Shown: positions 6,551-15,252, counted from the stretch's first letter. The stretch is 16,995 nucleotides of DNA from an uncultured Flavobacteriaceae bacterium (GCA_938018045.1 CALIIP010000166.1:1-16995); one strand, 5' to 3'. Numbers and translations: made by a program. Notes: generated by a model from the letters alone, not told the origin.

Positions 6551-9500
6551 ATGAATCAAAATTATCTTTTTAAATTATTAGTTTTCATTTTCGCTTTATT
6601 CCTAAATGGTTGCGCAACTTATGATGCACAATATGATACCACAGTTAAAGATTGGAAAACAACAGATAATAAAACTACTACTGATATTGATCATACATTT
6701 TATTTTATCGGTGATGCAGGAAATGCAAAAGAAGGCACTTCTTTAACTCACTTAAATTCATTAAAGGAAGAACTTTCAAATTCTTCAGATAACGCTACTG
6801 TTTTGTTTTTAGGTGATAATATATATGATGAAGGGCTGCCTAAAAAAAATCATCCAAACAGAAAATTAGCAGAACACAGATTAGATGCACAAATTGAAAT
6901 AGTAAATAATTATAAAGGTCAAACTATATTTATTCCAGGAAATCATGATTATTATAACGACGGAATTAAAGGTTTGGAGCGTGAAGCAGATTATATCAAA
7001 GAAAAACTAAACGACAAAAATGCTTTTTTACCAAAAGATGGCTGTCCGTTAAAAAAAATAGACCTTTCAGATGAACTAGTACTCATCATTGTTGACACAC
7101 AATGGTATCTTGAAAATTGGGATAAAAACCCAACAATGAATGATAATTGTGATATAAAATCAAGAACTGAATTTTTTGCAGAATTTCAAAGTTTGATAAA
7201 GAAAACTGAAGGTAAGACTGCTATTATAGCAATGCATCACCCAATGTTTACAAATGGTCCTCATGGCGGTCAATTCTCTTTAAAGCAAGAATTATTTCCT
7301 GCAAATAATAACGTTCCATTACCTGTTATTGGAAGTGTTATTAATCTACTTCGTAAAACTGGTGGTAGTTCTCCTCAAGATTTACAAAATTCACTTTATA
7401 GAACTCTTAAAAATCGTATTGTTACTATTTCGCAAAAAAACGATAAAGTAATTTTTGTCTCAGGTCATGAGCACAGTCTTCAATACCTTATCAAAAACGA
7501 TATCCCTCAAATTGTAAGTGGTTCTGGATCGAAAGCTTCTGCTGTAAAACACACAAATGGAAGCGTTTTTTCTTATGGAGGTCTTGGTTATGCTAAGTTA
7601 GAAGTTTATAAAAACGGATCGTCTCAAGTGTCATACTTCGATGCTAAAGATGGAAATCAGGAATTACTTTTTTCTACAGAAGTCTTTTCACCAAACACTT
7701 CAGAAAAAGAATACACATACACTTCTAATTTCCCTAAAACTGTTGAAGCATCAATATATACTTCTGAAGAAAATAAAAAAAGTGATTCATATACATCTTT
7801 TTTCGGTGAGCATTATAGAAAATACTATGACACGAAAGTTTCTGCACCAACGGTTCTTCTAGATACTCTTTTTGGAGGTTTAACTCCTCTTAGAAAAGGT
7901 GGAGGATTTCAATCTCGCTCTTTGAGAATGAAAACTAAAGACGGTAAAGAGTATGTGATGCGTGCATTACGAAAAAGTGCAACGCAATTTATTCAAGCAG
8001 CAGCATTTCTAGAACAGTCTGTAGATGGTGAATTTGATGATACCTTTACTGAAGAATTTTTATTAGATTTTTACACATCAGCACACCCTTACACTCCTTT
8101 TATTATTGGTGATTTGGCAGATGCTGTTGATATCTTTCATACAAATCCAACATTATACTATATACCAAAACAAAATGCATTAAAACACTTTAATGAAGAT
8201 TTTGGAGATGAATTATACATGATAGAGGAAAGAACAACTTCTGGCCATGGAGGTGAAAAAAGTTTTGGATATTCTGATGAATTAATCAGTACTGGTGATA
8301 TGTTAAAAAAACTTCGGAAATCTGATGACTATACTATTGATGAAGATGCATATATAAGGGCAAGATTGTTTGATATGACAATTGGTGATTGGGACAGACA
8401 CCAAGATCAGTGGAGATGGGCAGAATTTAAAGATGGTAATAAAAGAGTCTACAGACCTATACCAAGAGACAGAGATCAAGCATTTTCTAAACTTGATGGT
8501 AAACTGTTCGATGCGCTAACAAAGTTAGTTCCTGGACTTAGAAAAATGCAAAAATATAGTGATGATATTTATGATGTAAAAACATTTAACACATCGCCTT
8601 ATCCTTTAGATATGGCAATATTGAATCATTCTAATTTTAAAAAGTGGGAAGCACAAGTTGAATTTCTTCAAAAAAATCTAACAAGTGAAGTTATTGATAA
8701 TGCATTTAACGGACTTCCGAAAGAAGTAATTGACGAAACAACATTAGAAATTAAAAACATATTAAAAAACAGACTAACAAACTTGCCTGAAATTGCTAAA
8801 GATTATTACAACATTTTGGCCGAATTTGTTGTTGTTAAAGGTACAGACAAAGATAATTGGTTTGAAATAGAGCGCTTGCCAAATGGTGTAACATCAATAA
8901 AAACATACAACATTAAAAAAGGTGAAAAAGGAACTTTGACATCAGAAAAAACGTATACAAAGAACGAAACTAAAGAAATTTGGATTTATGGCCTTGATGA
9001 TGAAGATGTGTTTGAAGTTATTGGTGTTAATAGCAATGTAATTCCTATACGTCTTATTGGTGGTCAAAACAATGATACCTATATTATAGAAAGTGGAAAA
9101 AGAGTAACCGTTTATGATTACAAGACCAAAAAGAGCACCTTTAAAACCAACAAAGGGAAACGTAAACTATTTAATAATTATGAGGCAAATACTTATAATT
9201 ACATAAAATTAAAACACAGTTTAAATCAATTAAACCCAATATTAGGTTCAAATCCTGATGATGGTTTTAAGGTTGGAATTAAAAATACATATACCGTTTA
9301 TGGCTTTGAAAGAAATCCTTTTACAAGACAACATCGATTAAAAGCTGCATACTATTTTGCTACTAGTAGTTTTGATGTAGAATATTCATTTGAGACTGCA
9401 AATATTTTTAACAAATGGAATTTTCTTGTTGAAAGTCAAATCACTAGTCCAAATTATAGTATAAACTACTTTGGATTAGGTAATAACACCAATAATAGTG

Positions 9501-10252
9501 AAGAAGAATTTGGAGAAGATTTTCACAGAGTTAAAATGACTACATATTCTTTAAGGCCATCACTAAAATGGAAAGGAAGAATGGGTGGAGAATTTAAAAT
9601 TGGTGCTACTTATGAAGGTAGAGATGTTGAAAAATCTGCAGGACGCTTTATCAGTACAATACAAAATCAAACAGAAAAGCGACAAGATTATTTAGGAATT
9701 AATGCTTTATATCATTACGAAAATTATGACAATATAGCGTTTCCAACTATGGGAATGAGTGCATCTCTTGATACACATTGGCAAACAAACTTAGACAATT
9801 CAGATGAAAACCAATTATCAATAAAACCAACACTAAGTATAGACCATAAACTTTCGGCTAATGGTAAAGTGGTTTTGGCTACCAAGTTGAAGGGAAATAT
9901 AATTCTTGGAGATAACTTTGCTTTTTATAACGCTGCAAGTATTGGCGGAAAAGACGGACTTAGAGGTTATAGAAGACAACGATTTATAGGGAATCAATCA
10001 TTTTATCAAATGACAGATGTCCGTTTTAATTTAAAGAAAGTAAAAACCAGACTTATCCCTATACAAGTTGGTCTATTTGGAGGTTTTGACTACGGAAGAG
10101 TTTGGCTTGATAACGAAAACTCTAAAGATTGGAAAACATCTTATGGTGGAGGTTTCTGGATTGTTGGTGCTGATATGCTGAATTTAAACTTTTCATTATT
10201 CAATTCTGAAGAGGGAGGACAATTTGTATTTGGCTTAGGTTTTGAATTTTAA
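6551..10252 (+). CDS. Outer-membrane lipoprotein: calcineurin-like phosphoesterase + kinase-like middle + Omp85-type barrel
   Basis: A 1233-residue envelope protein. A lipoprotein signal ends in LNGC (Cys21). Residues about 48-345 are a calcineurin-like metallophosphoesterase with all metal motifs: GDAGN (D55), GDN (88-90), GNHD (130-133), MHHP (228-231) and GHEH (305-308). Residues about 440-720 carry features like those of Fam20/HipA/PI-kinase folds: a glycine-rich segment at 450-452, YVMRALRK (468-475), GDWDRHQDQ (D615) and PRDRDQAF (D640/D642). A linker region with GQNNDTYII follows. From about residue 900 the protein is rich in beta-strand and ends in an Omp85/D15-like barrel with the LRGY loop motif (1137-1140) and a C-terminal GFEF. 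This suggests a barrel-anchored phosphatase whose soluble part is exposed on one face of the outer membrane. The ATG at 6551 sits 27 bases after the -7 box. The phosphoesterase and barrel calls are solid; the kinase-like reading is inference. Confidence 0.88.
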   Translation: MNQNYLFKLLVFIFALFLNGCATYDAQYDTTVKDWKTTDNKTTTDIDHTFYFIGDAGNAKEGTSLTHLNSLKEELSNSSDNATVLFLGDNIYDEGLPKKNHPNRKLAEHRLDAQIEIVNNYKGQTIFIPGNHDYYNDGIKGLEREADYIKEKLNDKNAFLPKDGCPLKKIDLSDELVLIIVDTQWYLENWDKNPTMNDNCDIKSRTEFFAEFQSLIKKTEGKTAIIAMHHPMFTNGPHGGQFSLKQELFPANNNVPLPVIGSVINLLRKTGGSSPQDLQNSLYRTLKNRIVTISQKNDKVIFVSGHEHSLQYLIKNDIPQIVSGSGSKASAVKHTNGSVFSYGGLGYAKLEVYKNGSSQVSYFDAKDGNQELLFSTEVFSPNTSEKEYTYTSNFPKTVEASIYTSEENKKSDSYTSFFGEHYRKYYDTKVSAPTVLLDTLFGGLTPLRKGGGFQSRSLRMKTKDGKEYVMRALRKSATQFIQAAAFLEQSVDGEFDDTFTEEFLLDFYTSAHPYTPFIIGDLADAVDIFHTNPTLYYIPKQNALKHFNEDFGDELYMIEERTTSGHGGEKSFGYSDELISTGDMLKKLRKSDDYTIDEDAYIRARLFDMTIGDWDRHQDQWRWAEFKDGNKRVYRPIPRDRDQAFSKLDGKLFDALTKLVPGLRKMQKYSDDIYDVKTFNTSPYPLDMAILNHSNFKKWEAQVEFLQKNLTSEVIDNAFNGLPKEVIDETTLEIKNILKNRLTNLPEIAKDYYNILAEFVVVKGTDKDNWFEIERLPNGVTSIKTYNIKKGEKGTLTSEKTYTKNETKEIWIYGLDDEDVFEVIGVNSNVIPIRLIGGQNNDTYIIESGKRVTVYDYKTKKSTFKTNKGKRKLFNNYEANTYNYIKLKHSLNQLNPILGSNPDDGFKVGIKNTYTVYGFERNPFTRQHRLKAAYYFATSSFDVEYSFETANIFNKWNFLVESQITSPNYSINYFGLGNNTNNSEEEFGEDFHRVKMTTYSLRPSLKWKGRMGGEFKIGATYEGRDVEKSAGRFISTIQNQTEKRQDYLGINALYHYENYDNIAFPTMGMSASLDTHWQTNLDNSDENQLSIKPTLSIDHKLSANGKVVLATKLKGNIILGDNFAFYNAASIGGKDGLRGYRRQRFIGNQSFYQMTDVRFNLKKVKTRLIPIQVGLFGGFDYGRVWLDNENSKDWKTSYGGGFWIVGADMLNLNFSLFNSEEGGQFVFGLGFEF

Positions 10253-10285
10253 TCACAACTAAATCATATTTTAAAAAATTATCCG

Positions 10286-10313
10286 TTGTTAAGATATAAT
10301 TATCATAGATTTT
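10286..10313 (+). promoter_or_regulatory. Probable promoter for the esterase-fold gene
   Basis: TTG at 10286-10288, a 17-base spacer and TAGATTTT at 10306-10313 (seven of eight positions, counting the two free ones, of TAnnTTTG). It lies in the 90-base gap after the lipoprotein gene, about 30 bases before the ATG at 10343. Read-through from upstream is also possible because no terminator is visible in the gap. Confidence 0.45.
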
Positions 10314-10342
10314 TAATTTCAAGAAAATAAATTCCTCGTAAA

Positions 10343-11497
10343 ATGAAAAAAATTATAATTGCTATTTGCATATTTTTTACAGCAACAACTTTTGCTCAAC
10401 AAACATTTAGTCACAAGATTAACTCAAAAGAATTAGGAGTTGAACGCTCTTTAAGAATATATCTACCAGCATCTTATAAAGTAGAAACAGAAAGAGATTA
10501 TCCTTTAACTATTGTTTTTGACGCTGATTATTTGTTTGATGTTTATGTAGGGAATTCTGTTTTATTTGCTCAGAAAGAAAAAGCGCCAGAACAAATAATA
10601 GTTGGTATTGTACAGAGTGGCGATATGAGATATGAAGACTGTTCTTATGACAGAGAAACAAGTCGTCCTACAGAAGATAGTACCGCTTTTTTTAATTTTG
10701 TAAAAAATGACTTACTAGATTATATGGAAGAAAATTATCGAATTTCTCCTTTCAAAACTATTGTTGGAAATACTATTACAGGGAATTTCACCAATTACTT
10801 TTTTATTGATGATGAACATATAGTAAATGCTTATATAAACATAAATCCATATTATGCTCCAGAAATTCCTTCAGCAGTTGCAGGAGTTGCAGGAACTGTT
10901 AAAAACAACACATATTACTATTATTTAAGTTCTGGTGATTACTTGTCTCAAAAGAGACAAGATGGAGTTGCAGTAGGAAATTCAATCTTATCATCAGTAG
11001 AAAATGAAAAGTTTAATTTTAAATACGAAGATTTATCTGGTGCAACAACAGTATCATCAATAGGACAATCAATTTCAAGTGCTATTGCTTTTATATTTGA
11101 TATATACTCATCAATATCAAAAGAAGAATTTAACACAAAAATTAAAGACCTTTCTCCTCCAGATGCAATTGCATATCTAGAAAACAAATATGTTGATATC
11201 GAATATCTATTTGGATCGAACTTAAAAATGAGAGAAAAAGATATATACGCAGTAGAAGGCATTATCATCGACAAAGAAAATGGAGAGTATCTCCGTGATT
11301 TTGGTGAAATGATTTTTAAACTATATCCAGAATCTCCTCTAGGAAATTACTATATCGGATTAGGATTTGAATTGAATGGGAAATTTAAACGCGCACTTGA
11401 AGCCTACAAAGAAGGATATATGAAAATTGAAGGAAGTCCTTCAGATGCAGATGCTTTCTATAAAAATGTTGAACGTGTTGCTAAAAAAGTAAACTAA
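10343..11497 (+). CDS. Secreted esterase-fold protein, probably catalytically dead, with C-terminal TPR-like tail
   Basis: A 384-residue protein with a signal peptide (KKIIIAICIFFTATTFAQ, cleavage near residue 18). The body resembles the putative esterase/IroE-like alpha/beta hydrolase family: a beta region with RSLRIYLPASY, then YPLTIVFDADYLF, IIVGIVQ and FVKNDLLDYMEENYRI. Where active members have G-H-S-x-G-G, this one has GNTITGN (142-148), with Thr144 at the nucleophile position. The later region where family members carry the catalytic His reads LSGATTVSS (about 232-240), with no His. The C-terminal 60 residues (NYYIGLGFELNGKFKRALEAYKEG) look like one TPR unit. It follows the lipoprotein by 90 bases, and its stop overlaps that of the convergent S1-domain gene. 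It may bind a ligand or protein in the periplasm; a non-standard catalytic set is possible but less likely. Confidence 0.78.
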   Translation: MKKIIIAICIFFTATTFAQQTFSHKINSKELGVERSLRIYLPASYKVETERDYPLTIVFDADYLFDVYVGNSVLFAQKEKAPEQIIVGIVQSGDMRYEDCSYDRETSRPTEDSTAFFNFVKNDLLDYMEENYRISPFKTIVGNTITGNFTNYFFIDDEHIVNAYININPYYAPEIPSAVAGVAGTVKNNTYYYYLSSGDYLSQKRQDGVAVGNSILSSVENEKFNFKYEDLSGATTVSSIGQSISSAIAFIFDIYSSISKEEFNTKIKDLSPPDAIAYLENKYVDIEYLFGSNLKMREKDIYAVEGIIIDKENGEYLRDFGEMIFKLYPESPLGNYYIGLGFELNGKFKRALEAYKEGYMKIEGSPSDADAFYKNVERVAKKVN

Positions 11498-11916
11498 TTT
11501 TGATGCTGTACTAAGCGTATTCCGTCAGATTCTATTACAATCAATTTTAATCTATATAAGCCTCCAATTGCACTTTTAAACGCTTTTTTACTCATATTCA
11601 TTTGATATTTAATATCGTCTGGTGAAGATTTATCATGCAACGGAAGAAAACCTTCTTCTGATTTTTTAAGCGCATCTAACACCTTAATTTCGTTTTCTAC
11701 CAAGGTCTTTTTAAAACCAATTGGTTGCAAACTCACATCAATTCCGCCATCATCACGGAGTTTCTTTATATAACCAACAACCTCATCACCTTCAGTAAGT
11801 TTTACATACAATTCGTTTTTATATAACAACCCTTCTACTTCGCGGTTTATCAAAACTGTAAATCCTAATTTTGATATTCTTCCAATGGTTAAATCTACCT
11901 TATCTCCTACTTTCAT
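11494..11916 (-). CDS. Short CvfB-like protein: one S1 domain plus winged helix
   Basis: A 140-residue nucleic-acid-binding protein. Residues 1-63 form an S1-type OB fold (VGDKVDLTIGRISKLGFTV, EGLLYKNEL, GDEVVGYIKKLRDDGGIDVSL). After QPIGFKK, residues about 75-136 form a winged-helix domain (PLHDKSSPDDIKYQM, SKKAFKSAIGGLYR, DGIRLV). This is the C-terminal layout of CvfB, an RNA-binding regulator that usually has about 280 residues with further S1 domains in front. No upstream in-frame extension exists: a stop codon lies three codons before the ATG. The protein is therefore either a short family branch or has lost its front half. The gene lies 96 bases downstream of menD on the same strand with no promoter seen between, so it is probably in the menD transcript. 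The function is inferred from the fold. Confidence 0.85.
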   Translation of the reverse strand: MKVGDKVDLTIGRISKLGFTVLINREVEGLLYKNELYVKLTEGDEVVGYIKKLRDDGGIDVSLQPIGFKKTLVENEIKVLDALKKSEEGFLPLHDKSSPDDIKYQMNMSKKAFKSAIGGLYRLKLIVIESDGIRLVQHQN

Positions 11917-12012
11917 GTGCTTCTATTTATTGTTTTTTAACGGTAACATGTGTTCGCTATTAATCATTCCTTTTGATGACAATGCTTTTAACACGCTCTC
12001 GTTTCATGTGTT

Positions 12013-13677
12013 TTATTTTATTGCTTTAAAATACGCTTTTAATACTATATCGTTCTTATTACTTGGTGTGAAAATCTCGAGTAATTTTGGTTTTTCTGAT
12101 TCTGAATAGAAATCTGATAACGAATGATCAACATCCTTCAAATTTGATGCCGTACTATATTCAAAACCGTACATTTTACATAAGTGCTCTGCCGTTAAAT
12201 CATGAGGTGTTTCGAAATACTCCAAAGCGTTTGAATCTTTTGGTCCTGGAATTACTTTAAAAATTCCGCCGCCATTATTATTTATCAGAATAATTCTGAA
12301 ATCATTTTTGATATGCTTGTTCCACAAGGCATTGCTATCATAGAAAAAACTAACATCACCTGTAACAAAAACAGTCTGATTTTCATTTACTACGGATGCT
12401 CCTATTGCTGTGCTTGTACTTCCGTCAATTCCACTTGTACCTCTATTACAAAATACTGACAGCGAATTATTAATATCAAATAACTGTGTGTATCTAATTA
12501 TAGAACTATTACTCACTTGCAACTGTATATCATTCGGAATTGATTCCAAAACCGATTCAAATGCTTTTAAATCTGAGAAGGGACAATCAGCCAAAAATTC
12601 TTGATGTTTGGTTGTTCGTAATTCTTTTATAGCCAACCAATCTTGTTGGTAATTCCCACTTTTCTCTTTGGATAAAAAGAAAAACTGACTGAAAAATAAT
12701 TGTGGAGAAATATCAAAATGTCTATCTAAACAAAAATACGTGTCTACACCTCTTTTTGCATCAACGTGCCAATGATGTGTTGGCTGAAACTTACGCAAAT
12801 ATTGTTTTATTTTTTTAGAGACAATCATTCCGCCAAGTGTCAATAAAATTTCTGGCTTTAAAGTTTCTAACTCCTTATCTGTTAAAGGAAAAATAGTTTT
12901 ATCTATACTGTTTATAAACTTATAATTATATACGTTTGAACTCGTTTCAGTCATAACAATAACTGATTTGTCTTGTGCTATTTTATTGAGTTGTGTTTGT
13001 AATAGTTCGTCTGGGAAACTAGAACCAACCAATACCATTTTCTTGTCAGATGCATTCCAAATATCAGCATATTGCTGTAATTCATCAACTAGAATTGGCT
13101 CTTCTGAAGTATCAAAAATTACTTTTTCTAACGCTTCAAACTTCTCTGTAGTTTCATACAAAGGCTCATCAAAAGGAACATTAATATGAACTGGACCTTT
13201 CTCAAGATTAGCAACTTTTAAAGCATATTCGAGTAAGTTTAAATTTTCTTGTTTCTGATTCTCATCCGCAGTTAAATTTGCAGAAAAAAGAATGTGATTC
13301 TCAAAAACATTTTCTTGTCGTATCGTCTGACCATCACCAACATCTATCAAATGAAAAGGTCTATCTGCAGAAATCACTACCAAAGGAATATCGCTATAAA
13401 AAGCCTCTGCAACTGCAGGATAATAATTTAACAATGCCGAACCAGAAGTACAGACAACTGCAACTGGTTTTTGCAATTGTTGCGCCAAACCTAAGGCAAA
13501 AAATGCTGCACAACGCTCATCTACAATACTATACGTTTTTATTGCTGTGTGATGTGTAAAACCAATGGTTAAAGGTGCATTTCGAGATCCTGGAGAAATA
13601 ACAACGTGCTCAATTGCATTTGCTACGCAAGATGCAATGACTATTTGTGCTAATTCTTTTTTGGGATACTGTGGCAT
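12013..13677 (-). CDS. menD: 2-succinyl-5-enolpyruvyl-6-hydroxy-3-cyclohexene-1-carboxylate synthase (MenD)
   Basis: MenD is a thiamine-diphosphate enzyme that joins isochorismate and 2-oxoglutarate to form SEPHCHC, the first committed step of menaquinone synthesis. The 554-residue protein shows ISPGSRNAPL (27-36), the cofactor-activating glutamate in VDERCAAFFALGLA (E54), and VAVVCTSGSALLNYYPAVAEA. The C-terminal cofactor/metal site is GDVSFFYDSNALWN...INNNGGGIF, with GTSGIDGSTSTAIGA before it. I start at the ATG at 13677 rather than at the TTG at 13701, because that TTG is inside a TATCTTTG -7 box. The protein then begins PQYPKKELAQ, the usual MenD opening. The small membrane protein gene lies upstream on the same strand and the CvfB-like gene downstream. 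Assignment is secure. Confidence 0.97.
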   Translation of the reverse strand: MPQYPKKELAQIVIASCVANAIEHVVISPGSRNAPLTIGFTHHTAIKTYSIVDERCAAFFALGLAQQLQKPVAVVCTSGSALLNYYPAVAEAFYSDIPLVVISADRPFHLIDVGDGQTIRQENVFENHILFSANLTADENQKQENLNLLEYALKVANLEKGPVHINVPFDEPLYETTEKFEALEKVIFDTSEEPILVDELQQYADIWNASDKKMVLVGSSFPDELLQTQLNKIAQDKSVIVMTETSSNVYNYKFINSIDKTIFPLTDKELETLKPEILLTLGGMIVSKKIKQYLRKFQPTHHWHVDAKRGVDTYFCLDRHFDISPQLFFSQFFFLSKEKSGNYQQDWLAIKELRTTKHQEFLADCPFSDLKAFESVLESIPNDIQLQVSNSSIIRYTQLFDINNSLSVFCNRGTSGIDGSTSTAIGASVVNENQTVFVTGDVSFFYDSNALWNKHIKNDFRIILINNNGGGIFKVIPGPKDSNALEYFETPHDLTAEHLCKMYGFEYSTASNLKDVDHSLSDFYSESEKPKLLEIFTPSNKNDIVLKAYFKAIK

Positions 13678-13698
13678 TCGAGTTTTCTTATTCGACTG

Positions 13699-13706
13699 CA
13701 AAGATA
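13699..13706 (-). promoter_or_regulatory. menD: -7 box (TATCTTTG) of the menD promoter
   Basis: On the minus strand TATCTTTG followed by CA is a strong match to the Bacteroidota -7 element, placed 21 bases before the menD ATG at 13677. No TTG is found at 17-19 bases upstream, so the -33 part is weak. It implies a very short leader. Confidence 0.55.
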
Positions 13707-13737
13707 CGGAAAGAATTTGAGGTATTACGTGTGAATT

Positions 13738-14142
13738 CTATTCAGGTTTTATCTCAAAAGAATAATCTCCTTTTCGAGCTGTAACTGTAAAATTAACTCC
13801 TAAAGCCCTTAAAGTTCCGTAACCTCCTGTGATAGCAAGAATAAAACCTCCAGTAATTAGAAGCCCTAATTTTGTTGTAGGCTCTGGATCTGCAATTGCT
13901 AATATAACAATCCAGATTCCTGAAGAAGACAAACCAAGACCTACTAAAACAGATGTAATGGTTTTTACTGTTTTTTTACCTTTAGATTTTGATGCTTTTA
14001 TCAGACTTACCGCAGATTTTAAATCTGTTTTTGTCAAACCTAGTTGAGCATCATCAATAAATATAAATTCATTTTTTGATGAATACTGCTTTAAAGTAGT
14101 TTCAAACCATTCAGGTTCTGATGTTTTTATTATTTGACTCAT
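13738..14142 (-). CDS. Small membrane protein of unknown function
   Basis: I do not recognise this 134-residue protein. Residues 1-55 are soluble and mixed-charge (EPEWFETTLKQYSSKNEFIFIDDAQLG). Two hydrophobic stretches follow, about 62-84 (TSVLVGLGLSSSGIWIVILAI) and 90-112 (KLGLLITGGFILAITGGYG), joined by a short ADPEPTT turn. The tail is about 22 residues (VNFTVTARKGDYSFEIKPE). A lysine-rich patch (KASKSKGKKTVK) just before the first span suggests that the N-terminus is cytoplasmic. It has its own promoter and lies 60 bases upstream of the menD ATG on the same strand, so partial co-transcription is possible. It diverges from the DUF1028 gene. There is no catalytic motif. Confidence 0.75.
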   Translation of the reverse strand: MSQIIKTSEPEWFETTLKQYSSKNEFIFIDDAQLGLTKTDLKSAVSLIKASKSKGKKTVKTITSVLVGLGLSSSGIWIVILAIADPEPTTKLGLLITGGFILAITGGYGTLRALGVNFTVTARKGDYSFEIKPE

Positions 14143-14155
14143 ATGTTTATGAATA

Positions 14156-14185
14156 CAAAGTTAAGGAAAGTAATTAACAATTCAA
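14156..14185 (-). promoter_or_regulatory. Promoter for the 134-residue membrane protein gene
   Basis: On the minus strand TTG (14185-14183), a 19-base spacer and TAACTTTG (14163-14156) fit the Bacteroidota consensus. The -7 box ends 13 bases before the ATG at 14142, giving an almost leaderless message. It occupies the same DNA as the likely DUF1028 promoter on the other strand. Confidence 0.6.
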
Positions 14186-14189
14186 TTTG

Positions 14190-14197
14190 TATATTTG
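14190..14197 (+). promoter_or_regulatory. Candidate -7 box (TATATTTG) for the DUF1028 gene
   Basis: TATATTTG matches TAnnTTTG and ends 11 bases before the ATG at 14209. No TTG occurs 17-19 bases upstream, so support is from the -7 element alone. It supports a translation start at 14209 or 14218 rather than at 14134. Confidence 0.4.
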
Positions 14198-14208
14198 AAA
14201 CGATAAAT

Positions 14209-15198
14209 ATGAAACACATGAAAAAAGCACTTTTACTTTTAAGCATCTTCCTTGTACAAACTATATACAGTCAATCTTATAAAAAGTCAGAACCTTTTAC
14301 ACACACCTACTCTATCGTTGCACGTGATTCGGTAACTGGAGAAATGGGAGTTGCAGTACAATCGCATTGGTTTTCTGTTGGTACAACTGTTGCTTACGGC
14401 GAAGCTGGAGTTGGTGTTGTGGCAACACAATCGCTCGTGAATCCTATGTATGGTCCAAAAGGATTGGCTCTCATGAAACAAGGATTGTCTGCACAACAAG
14501 CTTTAGACGCTTTGACACAAAATGATAGCGGACAAATGTATCGTCAAGTTGGAATGTTAAATGCCAAAGGAGAAGTTGCTGCACATACAGGAAGTGATTG
14601 TATTGATATGGCTGGAGACAGACAAGGTAAAAACTTTTCGGTGCAAGCAAATATGATGCTCAACAACACAGTTTGGGACGCAATGGCTACTGCTTTTGAA
14701 ACTACTAAAGGAACTCTTGCTGAACGCATCTTAGCAAGTTTGAAAGCAGCAGAAAATGAGAAGGGAGATATCAGAGGAAAACAATCTGCAGCAATATTAA
14801 TTGTTAGCGGAACTGCTACAGGAAATTCTTGGGAAGACCGTTTAATGGATTTACGAGTAGAAGATCATGAAAATCCGTTAGAAGAATTAGAACGCTTAAT
14901 GAAGATTCACAAAGCATATGACTATATGAATAAAGGTGATCTTGCAATGGAAGATGGTGATTCTAAAGAAGCGGAACATTTATACTTACAGGCACAAAAC
15001 CTATTTCCAGAGAATCTTGAAATGAAATATTGGTATGCTGTGAACTTACTAAACAACAAAGAGTTTGACAAAGCATCGCCTATTTTAAAATCGATATTTA
15101 AAGAAGATACCAATTGGCAATTATTACTTCCAAGATTGGTGAAAAGTAAATTGCTGGTGATTTCTGAAAAGGATTTGAAACGATTGATGAAGTTGTAA
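14209..15198 (+). CDS. Secreted DUF1028 (Ntn-hydrolase-like) protein with C-terminal TPR region
   Basis: A protein of 329 residues, or 326 if it starts at the ATG at 14218. The signal peptide KKALLLLSIFLVQTIYSQ is followed directly by the DUF1028 core: HTYSIVARDSVTGEMGVAVQSHWFSVG, GVGVVATQSLVNPMYGPKGLALM, and AAHTGSDCIDMAGDRQGKNFSVQANML-like segments. DUF1028 proteins have the Ntn-hydrolase fold and are thought to be amidohydrolases, but a substrate is not established. From KAYDYMNKGDLAMEDGDSKEAEHLYLQA on, the last 100 residues form TPR-like helices (EMKYWYAVNLLNNKEFDKA). The longer frame from 14134 overlaps the divergent promoter and would bury the signal peptide, so it is rejected. The last nine codons and the stop are duplicated 539 bases downstream. 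Confidence 0.9.
   Translation: MKHMKKALLLLSIFLVQTIYSQSYKKSEPFTHTYSIVARDSVTGEMGVAVQSHWFSVGTTVAYGEAGVGVVATQSLVNPMYGPKGLALMKQGLSAQQALDALTQNDSGQMYRQVGMLNAKGEVAAHTGSDCIDMAGDRQGKNFSVQANMMLNNTVWDAMATAFETTKGTLAERILASLKAAENEKGDIRGKQSAAILIVSGTATGNSWEDRLMDLRVEDHENPLEELERLMKIHKAYDYMNKGDLAMEDGDSKEAEHLYLQAQNLFPENLEMKYWYAVNLLNNKEFDKASPILKSIFKEDTNWQLLLPRLVKSKLLVISEKDLKRLMKL
15169..15198 (+). repeat. 30-bp direct repeat, copy 1 (3' end of the DUF1028 gene)
   Basis: This copy encodes the last nine residues KDLKRLMKL and the stop codon of the DUF1028 protein. It is identical in 29 of 30 positions to 15708-15737. The only difference, ttg versus tta, is a synonymous leucine codon. Together the two copies bracket the GIY-YIG module. 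Confidence 0.92.
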
Positions 15199-15252
15199 TC
15201 TGAAATTAACTTTGCACTGATATTTCCTTTTTTTTAGAATACTTTTCTCGAA

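Noticed and set aside
11960..12007. 15-codon minus-strand ORF (MKRERVKSIVIKRND) between menD and the CvfB-like gene
   Set aside because: It is too short to judge, with no recognisable motif or conservation evidence. It could be a leader peptide or a remnant, but nothing supports either.
13678..13701. MenD start at TTG 13701
   Set aside because: It lies inside the TATCTTTG -7 box, and the usual MenD N-terminus begins at the ATG at 13677.
14134..14208. Upstream ATG for the DUF1028 protein
   Set aside because: It would place 28 extra residues before a clear signal peptide and run through the divergent promoter region.
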